A DNA stretch of 64,000 nt. Origin: Candidatus Mailhella excrementigallinarum. GTDB taxonomy: Bacteria > Desulfobacterota > Desulfovibrionia > Desulfovibrionales > Desulfovibrionaceae. Shown here in pieces: positions 18,502 through 27,223 of the stretch. The DNA lies in NCBI GenBank assembly GCA_944324075.1, contig CALUUZ010000005.1, positions 1 through 64,000 of the forward strand. Reading direction: 5' to 3'. Numbering within the stretch: the stretch's first letter is position 1; each line of letters begins with the position of its first letter. The notes beneath the pieces were generated by a model, which saw only the letters and a program-made list of their open reading frames with translations, ran no database searches and was not told where the DNA came from. A program made the translations under genes and the position numbers.

Positions 18502-19344
18502 TCAGCAGTCGATATTCAGCAGAGCGGCTGCATTCCTGTAGAGAAGCTTGGGCAGAACTTCGGGTTTGAAAGGCAGCTTCATGAAATGTTCCACACACCC
18601 CTTGAGCGGCAGGAAGGGATAGGCTGTTCCGAAAAGGAAGCGATCCTGCAAAAAGAAGTTACAGGCGGTCACATAATCCTGCCAGCCGGGCATATTGAAC
18701 AGGTACATGTCGGGCGAGATATAGATATTCGGGCGGCGGAAGGCCACATGCAGCACTTCCTGCACCCAGGGCCAGCCTCCGTGGGAAATGATGAAGCGCG
18801 CGGAAGGAAAGTCCGCCGCCACATGATCGATCTGCACAGGATTGGTGTAGCTCACATCCGGCCCGGCATTGCCGCCCAGCATCATCATAACCGGGATATC
18901 CCTGGCCGCGCAGTATTCGATAACGGGGTACAGGATGCGGTCATCGCCGTACAGCGGCTCAGGAAGCGCTCCGGGTTCAAGGCATACGGCCTTGAGGATG
19001 CCGTTGACCACAAACTGTTCAATACGGGAAAACGCCTCGTCAGGTTTGGTGGGGTCCACTCCGGCTATGCCCACAAACCTGCCGGGATGGGACTGAACAA
19101 TGGAAGTCACTTCCTCGCAGGTGGCGTCTCCCATGCCGGGATTGCTCTCCCGACCGGGTACCACACCGATGCTCACGCCAGCTTCATCCATTTCATCCAG
19201 CAGCATGTCCATGGAATAGTTCAGAACCGAGGGCGACTGATACATGCCCATGGATTCGCTGAGACGCTTGTTGCGCTCCAGATTATACATCCTGCCGGAC
19301 AGATAGGGTTTGACCGGAGGGCGGAGACGGAAATCAATGATCAT
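18502..19344 (-). CDS. Amidohydrolase-2-fold protein lacking metal ligands (paralogue 2)
   Basis: 280 residues, related to the proteins at 14470 and 24624. It begins MIIDFRLRPPVKPYL, with RxR in place of the metal-binding HxH, and has FGTAYPF where the family normally has an aspartate. The ISHGGWPW histidine is present. An aaaggag site lies seven bases before the ATG. Placed between the TRAP permease and the TAXI protein genes, it is likely to act on the imported compound or a derivative. The lost ligands make an ordinary zinc or manganese hydrolase mechanism doubtful. Confidence 0.7.
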   Translation of the reverse strand: MIIDFRLRPPVKPYLSGRMYNLERNKRLSESMGMYQSPSVLNYSMDMLLDEMDEAGVSIGVVPGRESNPGMGDATCEEVTSIVQSHPGRFVGIAGVDPTKPDEAFSRIEQFVVNGILKAVCLEPGALPEPLYGDDRILYPVIEYCAARDIPVMMMLGGNAGPDVSYTNPVQIDHVAADFPSARFIISHGGWPWVQEVLHVAFRRPNIYISPDMYLFNMPGWQDYVTACNFFLQDRFLFGTAYPFLPLKGCVEHFMKLPFKPEVLPKLLYRNAAALLNIDC

Positions 19345-19381
19345 GGCAAACTCCTTTTATGGTTCCGCAGCCGGAAGCTTG

Positions 19382-21256
19382 TTATACGGTTGCGGTATGG
19401 GCAAATTTTCTGCGGGCAAGCTGAAGAGCCAGCACGCCGATCAGACAGCCCAGGCCGACAAGGTCGGTCAGGGTTCCCGGATAGAGCATGGTCAGGCCGC
19501 CTGTCAGCAGGGCCGCACGCTCGATGATGTTGGCCGTGATCAGCAGATAGCCCTGCATGGCTCCGGCCAGAGCGTACATGGCGATGATGGAGGTCACGAT
19601 GGCCTGGGTCACGTCCATGGCCGAACCCTGCATAAGCAGCGAGGGCTGAAGCACGAAGAAGAACGGAACAATGAAGGCCACAACGGCAAGTTTCATGGAA
19701 ATGAAGCCTGTGCGCATGGCGTCGGCTTCGGCAATCGCCGCACCGGAAAATGCCGCCAGACAGACCGGAGGCGTGACTACGGAAAGAATGGCGTAATAGA
19801 ACACGAACATATGAGCCGCGATGACGGGCACGCCCATCTTGATGAGTACGGGAGCGCCCAGCGTGGCCACAATGATATAGGCCGGCGTGGTGGGAACTCC
19901 CATGCCCAGCACAATGCAGGTAAGCATCAGCACAATCATCATGAGGACAAGGTTGTTGTCCGCAAGGGACGTAATGATGTTGATGAACTTGAAGCCTATG
20001 CCCGTGGCGGTGATGCACCCCACCACAATGCCCGCGCATGCGCAGCAGGTGGAAACCATGAGAGCGTTGCGCGCCGTCACTTTCAGAGCCAGCAGAAACC
20101 GCGCGGGAGTAAAGCGGGTAGCGGCTGCACACATGCCCAGGAACACAATGAACAGTGTGGTGCCGAAGGCCGCAAAGTTCACGGAACGCCCGGAAAGCAG
20201 CAACAAAATGAGAAGACCGATGGGCAGCAGGTAATACAGGCGGCGGATAACGCTCTTTTTATCCGGAACATCTTCCGGCGGAATGGTACCGAGATTGTAC
20301 TTGCATGCTTCAAAATGGATCATGATCCACAGCGCCAGATAGTAAAGAACGGCGGGAAGAAGGGCCGCTTTAATAACCGCCAGATAGCCCAGACCGGTAA
20401 GATCGGCCATGATGAAGGCGGCCGCGCCCATGACGGGCGGCATAATCTGGCCGCCGGTAGAGGCCACGGCCTCTACCGCCCCGGCAAAAGCGGGACGATA
20501 GCCCACACGCTTCATGAGAGGAATGGTGAACACGCCGGTGGCATACACGTTGGCCGGCGCGGAACCGGAAATGGAACCGAAAAGGGCCGAAGCGAATATG
20601 GCTACCTTGGCCGGGCCTCCTCTGGACTTTCTGGTGAGCAGACAGGACAGATCCATGAATACGCTGTTCATGGTGGAAACTTCCAGAAAAGCTCCGAACA
20701 TGCAGAACGCGAAAATCATGGTGCAGGCGGTGGAAAGCGAGATGCCGTAAATGCCGTCCGTCAGCAGAAACATGGTTTCAATAAAGCGATCATAGGTGAT
20801 TGGGTCATGCCGCATGCTGACGGGCATATATTCGCCGAACATGGCGTAGGCAATGAACGCCGCTGCAACAATAACCAGCGGCCAGCCGGAAAGCCTGCGC
20901 GTGGCTTCAAGCACCAGAAGCATGCACAGCGTCCCGAACGCCATTGCCGCGGGGGTGATTTCATCCACGTAGCGCATATGATTGAGTATGCCCTCGAGAT
21001 CATAAAGAATATACCCCAGCACCGCCATGGAGGCGAGCGCCAGCATGATGTCCAGGGCCACCACCCAGACGGGATCCCGCGACTTCATGGGGGGAATCCA
21101 GAAAAATGCAAGGAACAGAATCATGCTCAGATGTCCAGCTCTGAGTACGGGAGCTTCCAGCACGCCGATGCCGCCGGTGGCATATATCTGGAAGGCGCAA
21201 AGAATAACGGCCATTACGGTGGCGACGGGAGCCAGCGTCTTTCTCGTAAGTGTCAT
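19382..21256 (-). CDS. Fused TRAP transporter permease (4TM/12TM)
   Basis: A 624-residue inner-membrane protein combining the small (DctQ-like) and large (DctM-like) TRAP subunits, as is usual for TAXI systems. Many hydrophobic segments are visible, including GTLCMLLVLEATRRLSGW near the junction and repeated glycine-rich DctM helices such as VGCITATGIGFKF. The ATG at 21256 follows an aggaga site; an upstream in-frame extension is not supported. It is cotranscribed with the flavoprotein at 21318 (61-bp gap) and the downstream amidohydrolase-fold and TAXI genes. Transport is driven by an ion gradient; the substrate is unknown. Confidence 0.88.
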   Translation of the reverse strand: MTLTRKTLAPVATVMAVILCAFQIYATGGIGVLEAPVLRAGHLSMILFLAFFWIPPMKSRDPVWVVALDIMLALASMAVLGYILYDLEGILNHMRYVDEITPAAMAFGTLCMLLVLEATRRLSGWPLVIVAAAFIAYAMFGEYMPVSMRHDPITYDRFIETMFLLTDGIYGISLSTACTMIFAFCMFGAFLEVSTMNSVFMDLSCLLTRKSRGGPAKVAIFASALFGSISGSAPANVYATGVFTIPLMKRVGYRPAFAGAVEAVASTGGQIMPPVMGAAAFIMADLTGLGYLAVIKAALLPAVLYYLALWIMIHFEACKYNLGTIPPEDVPDKKSVIRRLYYLLPIGLLILLLLSGRSVNFAAFGTTLFIVFLGMCAAATRFTPARFLLALKVTARNALMVSTCCACAGIVVGCITATGIGFKFINIITSLADNNLVLMMIVLMLTCIVLGMGVPTTPAYIIVATLGAPVLIKMGVPVIAAHMFVFYYAILSVVTPPVCLAAFSGAAIAEADAMRTGFISMKLAVVAFIVPFFFVLQPSLLMQGSAMDVTQAIVTSIIAMYALAGAMQGYLLITANIIERAALLTGGLTMLYPGTLTDLVGLGCLIGVLALQLARRKFAHTATV

Positions 21257-21317
21257 GGCGTCTCCTGTGATATTCTGGGCTGACGTTGCAGCAGCTTCGG
21301 ATATCCCGTATGGATAT

Positions 21318-22424
21318 CTATGAATGTACAGCAGGACATCCAAGTCCTGCGGCTGTACGGGAAAGAGCAACGCAACGGTTGCAGGAAAGACAGTTCGAAG
21401 GGATGCGTTCCCCGGCACGCCATCTGCGGGCCAGAGAAGGATCGCGGATGAGCGGGCGGCACATGCTCACAATATCCGCCTCCTCACGGTCAAGGATTTC
21501 CTCCGCGGTTTCCATGACGCGTATACCCCCCACCATGATGACGGGAATATTGAGCTCGGCATGAAAACGGCGGGTGACGTTTCGAAAGTAGCAGCCTCCT
21601 TCCGGAGTATTGCGATAAACCGGTTTCATGGGCGTATCCACGGCTTTTTTCCGAAAACAGAAGCCGCCGCTTACCTCAAGGGCGGCAAGACCGGCCGTTT
21701 CCAGCATCCGGGCGGAGACAAGCGCCAGTTCCGGCGTAAGACCGTTTTCTATTCCGTCTTCCGCGTTTATTTTGGCAATGACGGGGTAGTCTTCACCGCA
21801 GACGGCATGTATGGCCTGTATCACTTCCACGGCAAGGCGCGTTCTGTTCTCCTGTGAACCTCCATAGGCATCCTCCCGATGATTGAAGCAGGGAGAAAGA
21901 AACTCGCTGAGCAGAAAGCCATGCCCCATATGCAGTTGCACGCCGTCAAAACCCGCCTCCCGGGCACGGCCGGCGGCTGCGGCAAACAGTCCGGACATGC
22001 GTTTTACCTCATCCGGTCTCATGGCCCGTCCGGCATATTCCGGCGCATGCCCGGCATCGCTGGGCCCAATGGGAACAAGCCCCGTCAGCGCCTCCTCGCA
22101 GCACAGGCCGCCGTGACTCAGCTGCAGGAAAACACGGCTGCCGTCCCGTCCGGCTGCGGCGGCAACCCGACGCAGACCGGGAATATCCGTGTCGCTGGCG
22201 GCGGATGTCTGTGATTCGCGGCGGCGTCCTTCGGGACTGACAAATGCATGTCCCGTAATGATCAGACCAAGCGCGCCGTCTTTCCCCAGCTCACGATAGT
22301 ATTCCTCCATCCGGGGCGTGACATGAAAGTTCTCGTCGCACATGCCCTCGCCCGCAGCGCTGCGGGCAAGACGGCCGGGAAGTGAAAGCCTGCCCAGTTT
22401 CGTTGTCTTCCATAATAGACTCAT
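21318..22424 (-). CDS. Old-Yellow-Enzyme-type flavin reductase, short form
   Basis: A 368-residue NADH:flavin oxidoreductase with only the TIM-barrel ene-reductase domain (HMGHGFLLSEFLSP, DAYGGSQENR) and a C-terminal cysteine set (CLSCNRC plus a later C). It lacks the FAD/NAD(P) module of its two larger relatives, so it may need a separate electron donor. It is the first gene of the minus-strand operon and directly follows a -24/-12 promoter. The ATG at 22424 has a gagg site at good distance; a GTG two codons earlier is less likely. Confidence 0.82.
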   Translation of the reverse strand: MSLLWKTTKLGRLSLPGRLARSAAGEGMCDENFHVTPRMEEYYRELGKDGALGLIITGHAFVSPEGRRRESQTSAASDTDIPGLRRVAAAAGRDGSRVFLQLSHGGLCCEEALTGLVPIGPSDAGHAPEYAGRAMRPDEVKRMSGLFAAAAGRAREAGFDGVQLHMGHGFLLSEFLSPCFNHREDAYGGSQENRTRLAVEVIQAIHAVCGEDYPVIAKINAEDGIENGLTPELALVSARMLETAGLAALEVSGGFCFRKKAVDTPMKPVYRNTPEGGCYFRNVTRRFHAELNIPVIMVGGIRVMETAEEILDREEADIVSMCRPLIRDPSLARRWRAGERIPSNCLSCNRCVALSRTAAGLGCPAVHS

Positions 22425-22447
22425 ATGCACCTCACCCAGGATGAGAT

Positions 22448-22463
22448 TACAAAATTCATGCCA
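22448..22463 (-). promoter_or_regulatory. Sigma-54 (-24/-12) promoter of the flavoprotein/TRAP operon
   Basis: The minus strand reads TGGCAT-GAATT-TTGTA, matching TGGCAC-N5-TTGCA at the invariant GG with correct spacing to the -12 element. Transcription would start near 22438, about 14 bases before the ATG at 22424. The sigma-54 activator gene is divergently encoded just beyond it. Confidence 0.65.
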
Positions 22464-22549
22464 GAGCGGTTTAATGAAAAAAGGCGCAATACATTTTTAA
22501 TATGGTGTAATTCTTATATTTTTTTGCAGCAAATTGCTTATTTTTTCAT

Positions 22550-22622
22550 AAAACGGCCGTTTTCTGCCCTGATTTTAACAAAACTGAAAAAACTTGTTTC
22601 GTTCATGAAACAGAAATAGTAT
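22550..22622. promoter_or_regulatory. AT-rich control region with two palindromes and a sigma-70-type promoter
   Basis: The 368-bp divergent gap (22425-22792) is much more AT-rich than its surroundings. It contains a perfect 14-bp palindrome aaaacggccgtttt at 22550-22563 and an inverted repeat tgtttc-N6-gaaaca at 22595-22612. A plus-strand promoter candidate (TTGTTT 22594-22599, 17 bases, TAGTAT 22617-22622) overlaps the second repeat, compatible with autoregulation of the activator gene. The palindromes lie about 90-150 bp from the -24 element on the minus strand, a normal distance for enhancer sites. Confidence 0.5.
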
Positions 22623-22792
22623 ATAAAAACAATATATTATCAATTATTTACTCATTTTTGCAACAAACTTTCGTGAATTTTGGGTTTTGTGTACTGGCAA
22701 TTTTCCCATCCATAAGGTATCATATCGGAAAAGCCGGAGGGATAATCATCCCATATCTGTTTTCGTTTCCCCCATAATCGCCCGATGATGCC

Positions 22793-24124
22793 ATGGATCC
22801 TGCCGCTCTGCACAACGTACTTGATCATTCAGCGGACGGTATTTTTATCTGGGATAAAAATACCGTGCTTGTCTACGCCAACAAGGCGGCTCTCGGACAA
22901 AACATGGCTGAGAGAGAACAACTCATAGGCCATACATGGGAGGAACTGAAAGACAGAAACCTTATTTTCGGCTCCTGTACGCTTCTCGCCTTTATTGAAA
23001 AACGCGTGGTGAGCGGAAAAACCATCGGGCCCTCAGGAAAGGAAAAATATATTACCAGTTCACCTGTTATTGATAATAATGGTAATGTTGAATATGTTAT
23101 TTCCAATGTGCGTGAACTTAGCAGTCTTATTTCAGATATTCATAAATTGAATATTCCCATAGGAATTTTGGATGAACCAAAAAAGGAAATGCTTGATGAT
23201 CAGAGTCTTTGCATGCCAAGTGGTGTTCACCACAAGAGAATTATAAATTTTATCAACAGGATGGCATCAACAAAAGCCACTGTTCTCATTCTTGGAGAAT
23301 CAGGAACAGGAAAAAGTGAAATAGCAAAACTTATTCACAAGTATAGTAACAGAGAAAAAGAGCCTTTTGTTGTTGTAAATTGTGGAGCCATACCGGAAAG
23401 CCTGCTGGAAGCCTCGTTTTTCGGCTATGAAAAAGGGGCATTTACCGGCGCCACAAGCACAAAGATGGGGTACTTTGAAGCAGCCGACAAGGGCACGCTT
23501 TTCCTGGATGAGATTGGAGAACTTTCCCTGCCCATGCAGGTAAAACTGCTGCGTGTTCTTCAGGAAAAGAAGTTTCACCGTGTAGGAGGAAACAGGGATA
23601 TTTCCACAGATGTCCGCATATTGGCTGCGACAAATAAAAATCTTGGCGACATGGTCGCTGCGGGGGATTTCAGAAGTGACTTGTATTACCGTCTGAATGT
23701 TCTTCAGCTTATGATTCCTCCCTTGCGCGAGCGCAAGGAAGATCTGCCCGATCTCATTTCCTACTTTCTGCAACATTATAATCAGATGTATTCCTTTTCC
23801 AAAAGCTTGTCCGACGAGGTGATGAAAAAGCTGCAAGACATGCCATGGCCCGGAAATATACGTGAACTGGATAATATGATAGAAAGGCTGGTACTTCTCT
23901 GTCCCACTCCTGTCATCACGGAAAAATACCTTATTGAACAGGACGATACCATATATAAACGGAAAAACGATCTGACAAGCTTAAAAAAGGCTGTTGAAGA
24001 CACTGAAAAACGCATACTTCAAGAGGCATATATCCTACATAAAGACTGTAGAAGTATTGCCAAGGCATTAGATGTAAGCTACGTTACAGTTTCAAGAAAA
24101 CTGAAACAGTATGGTATAAAATAG
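22793..24124 (+). CDS. PAS-AAA+-HTH sigma-54 transcription activator
   Basis: A bacterial enhancer-binding protein of 443 residues. It has an N-terminal PAS sensor domain (about 8-115) and an AAA+ domain with Walker A GESGTGKS (168-175), the sigma-54-contacting GAFTGA loop (215-220) and Walker B GTLFLDE (about 234-240). A C-terminal Fis-type helix-turn-helix covers about 415-443. It lacks a receiver domain, so it probably senses a small molecule directly. Good -24/-12 promoters lie on both sides, before the minus-strand flavoprotein operon and before the amidohydrolase-fold gene at 24624. Its coding sequence is clearly more AT-rich than the neighbouring genes, which may indicate separate acquisition. 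Confidence 0.9.
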   Translation: MDPAALHNVLDHSADGIFIWDKNTVLVYANKAALGQNMAEREQLIGHTWEELKDRNLIFGSCTLLAFIEKRVVSGKTIGPSGKEKYITSSPVIDNNGNVEYVISNVRELSSLISDIHKLNIPIGILDEPKKEMLDDQSLCMPSGVHHKRIINFINRMASTKATVLILGESGTGKSEIAKLIHKYSNREKEPFVVVNCGAIPESLLEASFFGYEKGAFTGATSTKMGYFEAADKGTLFLDEIGELSLPMQVKLLRVLQEKKFHRVGGNRDISTDVRILAATNKNLGDMVAAGDFRSDLYYRLNVLQLMIPPLRERKEDLPDLISYFLQHYNQMYSFSKSLSDEVMKKLQDMPWPGNIRELDNMIERLVLLCPTPVITEKYLIEQDDTIYKRKNDLTSLKKAVEDTEKRILQEAYILHKDCRSIAKALDVSYVTVSRKLKQYGIK

Positions 24125-24183
24125 ATATCCGGTAATATATAAATATTACAGACTCTATTTAAGCGTGGAGGTTGAGACCAACC

Positions 24184-24430
24184 TTGACCGCCGGAGGCGC
24201 GAACGTTAGCGAGCTATGGAGCGACGCCGCATGGTAATGCAGCATGAAGGGGGGCGAGGAGCGGAGCCTTTGGAAGGCGAAGGCGCAAGCGAGCCGACCG
24301 TGGATACATGCTGCCTTTGCCCGTGTGGAACACGGGTTGCTTTTGCGGCAACACATGTTGCCGCTCTGTCCGCGCAGACAGTATGTCTCTTGAGCGGAGT
24401 GTCAACCAAGGGTTTTAATAGAGCGATATT
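24184..24430 (+). repeat. Mosaic palindromic repeat, copy A
   Basis: This is one of five related intergenic elements. It opens with ttgaccgccggaggcgcga and includes gagcggagcc, gaccgtggatacatg, the hairpin cccgtgtggaacacggg, and a ttgcggcaac...gttgccgc arm. The palindrome module near 24226-24245 is degraded here. Its far end (24370-24430: tccgcgcag, atgtctc, gtcaacc, tagagcga) matches copy B at 29115-29293. A short AT stem (gtaatat/atattac, 24132-24149) just after the activator gene lies outside the repeat. No gene is supported in 24125-24623. Confidence 0.75.
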
Positions 24431-24508
24431 TAAAGAGCGTTGTTGCCACATTGCTTCAAAGAGCGGCTCCGCAATGAGGCCGCCCCATTCTCCCTGAACA
24501 GGCATGGC

Positions 24509-24524
24509 TGGCATGGATTTTGCT
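24509..24524 (+). promoter_or_regulatory. Sigma-54 (-24/-12) promoter of the amidohydrolase-fold gene
   Basis: TGGCAT-GGATT-TTGCT matches the -24/-12 consensus with correct spacing. The predicted start near 24536 leaves a leader of about 88 bases before the ATG at 24624. Its -24 element matches that at 22448-22463, which suggests the same activator serves both. Confidence 0.72.
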
Positions 24525-24623
24525 ATCGACTCCATGATTGAAATACCCTCGTATTTCACTCTTCATGACGTGTTAACCTGAAAAATCAATCCGCCTCATA
24601 ACCCAACCCAGGGAGACTGAATC

Positions 24624-25478
24624 ATGATCATAGATCTGCGCCTTCGCCCCATTACAGAGTCTTTTCTCAAATCCACCACGGATATCTTTCCCGCTTACGG
24701 GCGCATGTTCGGTTATGAACTGCCGGAATCAGTGACAAAACGTTCCATGAAACTTTGCTGTGAGGAAATGGACGAGGCAGGCATCAATCTGGGAGTGGCG
24801 GAAGCCCGTTGGAGCTTTGAGCCCCAGAGCGAGCCCATTGTTCCCGCGGAAGATGTCGTGGACATCATCACCCGTTACCCCGATCGTCTGCTGGGAGCGA
24901 TTGCCATTAACGGCAGCCATGTGCAGCGCGCAATCGCAGATGCCGAAACATATGTGGTGAACGGGCCGGCCACAGGTCTCTCGCTGGAACTACCTTTCGG
25001 TTTCAGCCAGGAGCCGGAACTGCCCATCGACGATGCTTCCCTTCATCCGCTGTTCGACTACATGCAGGCGCAGGACATTCCGCTTTTCCTTACCGGCGGG
25101 TGCATTTACGGCGCTCAGCCCGTGTGCCGTATCGACGCCATGCTGAAGAAGTTCCCCCGGCTCAGGGTATTCGACCTGCATGGCCATGTCCCCTATGTGA
25201 ATGAAATCATTCATGTGGCGCTTACCCACCCGAATCTGTATCTCTGCCCGGACATGTACGCCATCAATACCCACTACACCCGCCCCTATATGGACGCGGC
25301 AAACGGCTTTCTGCAGGATCAGATCGTCTTCGGCTCCGCGTATCCCTTCATTCCCATGAAGCCCGCCGTTGATGCCTATGAATCCTGCTTCAAAACCAGC
25401 GAAATCCGCGACAAGATCATGTACAAAAACGCCCTGCGAGGTCTTAAGCTGCGTGAAGAGGACTTGCGCAAGATTTAA
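24624..25478 (+). CDS. Amidohydrolase-2-fold protein lacking metal ligands (paralogue 3)
   Basis: 284 residues. It begins MIIDLRLRPITESFL, with RxR replacing the HxH metal motif, and carries FGSAYPF where aspartate is expected. The central histidine region reads DLHGHVPY. It is transcribed away from the rest of the catabolic island from its own -24/-12 promoter, with a gggag ribosome site. It converges on the lytic transglycosylase gene with a one-base gap and no visible terminator. Function is inferred only from its company: the same sigma-54 activator and the same class of neighbours. Confidence 0.7.
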   Translation: MIIDLRLRPITESFLKSTTDIFPAYGRMFGYELPESVTKRSMKLCCEEMDEAGINLGVAEARWSFEPQSEPIVPAEDVVDIITRYPDRLLGAIAINGSHVQRAIADAETYVVNGPATGLSLELPFGFSQEPELPIDDASLHPLFDYMQAQDIPLFLTGGCIYGAQPVCRIDAMLKKFPRLRVFDLHGHVPYVNEIIHVALTHPNLYLCPDMYAINTHYTRPYMDAANGFLQDQIVFGSAYPFIPMKPAVDAYESCFKTSEIRDKIMYKNALRGLKLREEDLRKI

Positions 25479-25479
25479 A

Positions 25480-26376
25480 CTACCTCCCCTTCCCGGCTTC
25501 CCAGTATGCCATGACCCGCCGCACAAACTCCCGCGTTTCCGGAAAGGGAGGAACGCCCCCGTATTTCTCCACACTGGCCGGGCCGGCGTTATACGCGGCC
25601 AGAGCCAGCTCAACGGAACCGAAACGCCGTATCAGTTCCATCAGGTACTGCGAACCGGCATAGATATTGGCGCGGGGGTCAAAAGGATCGATAAGGCCCA
25701 GCTCCACCTGAGTGCCGGGCATGACCTGCATCGCGCCCTGCGCTCCCGCCGGAGACTCCGCAGCATGATTGAAGGCTGATTCCGCGCGAATGACGGCCAG
25801 CACCAGCGCGGCGTCCAGGCCGAAGATTTCCCCGGCCTCACGGGCGAGCTTCGCCCATTCGGCGGGAGCGGGCCGGACGGCGGCACGCTCCTTTCCCGCA
25901 TGCTCTCCGGAACGCCGGGAAGAAAACATCCGCGGGCTCTCCGGCCGGGCCAGCAGACGCGCATAGGGAGAAAGCGCGTACACGTCCGCCGCGCCGTTCA
26001 GGCCGGAAAGCGCCGTCTCATGTGTCGAAGGCGCTGACGGGCGCGGGATGACAGGCATGCGGATGACTCGGGGCGCACCGCCCTTTTCCGTCACAAGCGG
26101 AGAAGACGCCACGCGCGCTGCTCTGGGAAGTATCTCCCGCTCCTCGTGCTCATGGGACAGCACGCCGGTACCGGGAATGACCCGCGCCGGAGGAGCCTGC
26201 ACTGCCGGGAGCGCAGACGAAACGCGGGATACGGCTCCGGGGGGGGGCGGAGTTCCGGGAGCAGGAACGGAAGAAGGGACGGAACGGGGAACACAGCCGG
26301 CCGCGGCAAGAACCCCCGTGAGCAGTAGAACGCAGGCCGGCTTCGCCCGCCGTGAACCCGGCAGGTGAGCCGTCAT
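25480..26376 (-). CDS. T3SS-associated lytic transglycosylase lipoprotein
   Basis: A 298-residue periplasmic muramidase-type enzyme that probably opens peptidoglycan for assembly of the secretion apparatus, like IagB/IpgF. A lipoprotein signal peptide ends in LAAAGC. A proline-rich, low-complexity linker spans about residues 30-150. The SLT domain occupies the C-terminal 120 residues, with the catalytic glutamate in IRAESAFN and the AAYNAGP motif. The start overlaps the stop of the kinase gene (ATGA). It is the last gene of the large minus-strand T3SS operon. The proline-rich tether is longer than in most T3SS-linked homologues. Confidence 0.85.
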   Translation of the reverse strand: MTAHLPGSRRAKPACVLLLTGVLAAAGCVPRSVPSSVPAPGTPPPPGAVSRVSSALPAVQAPPARVIPGTGVLSHEHEEREILPRAARVASSPLVTEKGGAPRVIRMPVIPRPSAPSTHETALSGLNGAADVYALSPYARLLARPESPRMFSSRRSGEHAGKERAAVRPAPAEWAKLAREAGEIFGLDAALVLAVIRAESAFNHAAESPAGAQGAMQVMPGTQVELGLIDPFDPRANIYAGSQYLMELIRRFGSVELALAAYNAGPASVEKYGGVPPFPETREFVRRVMAYWEAGKGR

Positions 26377-26834
26377 GCCTCGCCGGACGGCATCTTGAAA
26401 TAAAGCTCGATGGTATTTTCGCCGTCCTCTCCGCTGTAACAGTGATGGGCGGAGACATTCTTGACCAGATGCACGCCCAGCCCGCCCACCGGACGCTCCT
26501 CGGCATCCAGGGAGGTGTCCGGTACGGGGGCTTCAAGGAAGGGATCAAAAGGTGCGCCCCAGTCGCGGATCCATACGCAGAGATACGGCACATCATCCAT
26601 GCTGACCTGGCGGAATCCCAGTTCAAGCATGCCCCATTTGCCGGAGGATGCTCCGGCCGTTCCGGAAGCGCCCTCTCCGGCATAGGCGTAATTGACCACA
26701 TTGACCAGCAGTTCTTCCACAGCCAGTTCCACGAAGCCGAGCATGTCCTCATGCCCGTCCGCAAGGTTTTCACGCAGAAAATCCATGGCCGGAGCGCAGC
26801 TCTCAAGATTGGCAGGGAGAAGAATCCGGGGCAA
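26373..26834 (-). CDS. RsbW/BtrW-type anti-sigma kinase (HATPase)
   Basis: A 153-residue GHKL ATPase of the serine-kinase anti-sigma type. The N box reads EELLVNVVNYAY and the G-box region GGLGVHLVKNV. Such kinases phosphorylate a STAS protein and bind a partner such as a sigma factor. A TTG start at 26834 is chosen because aaggagg lies six bases upstream; longer starts would run into the STAS gene. Together with the STAS gene just upstream and the SpoIIE-type phosphatase at 55797 it forms a complete partner-switching set, as with BtrW/BtrV/BtrU in Bordetella. No sigma factor target is encoded in the window. Confidence 0.82.
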   Translation of the reverse strand: MPRILLPANLESCAPAMDFLRENLADGHEDMLGFVELAVEELLVNVVNYAYAGEGASGTAGASSGKWGMLELGFRQVSMDDVPYLCVWIRDWGAPFDPFLEAPVPDTSLDAEERPVGGLGVHLVKNVSAHHCYSGEDGENTIELYFKMPSGEA

Positions 26835-26866
26835 GAGACACCTCCTTGGACGGAATGCGGACGCCG

Positions 26867-27205
26867 TCAGCTCCGCAACGCGCGGAGAGCTTCCTCGCGG
26901 GAACCGCACACGGTGAGCATGGCGTTGAAGCCGGAAATGCGGAACACCTCGGCGGCCATGGGTTGCAGGGAACAGAAGGCCAGTCTGCCGGATGCGGCCT
27001 TGATCGACTTGACAAGGCCGAGTATGCCGCGCAGGCCGGCGGAACTGATATATTCCAGATCCGCCATATCAACGATGACCCGATTCTTTCCCTGTGCCAG
27101 CAATGCCCGCGCCGCGCTTTCAAATTCCGGCGTGGTGGTGGCGTCCATCCGGCCGGCAAGCGCCAGAATATCAATGCCGTCCTGTTCCGTCGCCCTGATT
27201 TCCAT
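26867..27205 (-). CDS. STAS-domain anti-anti-sigma factor (SpoIIAA/BtrV-like)
   Basis: A 112-residue single-domain STAS protein. The phosphorylatable serine lies in YISSAGLRG (about residues 52-60). It is expected to be phosphorylated by the kinase encoded next and dephosphorylated by a PP2C enzyme, probably the SpoIIE-type protein at 55797. A cggaggtttt site precedes the ATG. It is cotranscribed behind sctR, placing this switch inside the export-apparatus operon. Confidence 0.87.
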   Translation of the reverse strand: MEIRATEQDGIDILALAGRMDATTTPEFESAARALLAQGKNRVIVDMADLEYISSAGLRGILGLVKSIKAASGRLAFCSLQPMAAEVFRISGFNAMLTVCGSREEALRALRS

Positions 27206-27223
27206 AAAACCTCCGACCCGGCG

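Noticed and set aside
22793..24124. Sigma-54 activator as an RtcR- or NtrC-type response regulator
   Set aside because: It has a PAS domain instead of an RtcR-type or receiver domain, and its flanking -24/-12 promoters point to the catabolic genes.
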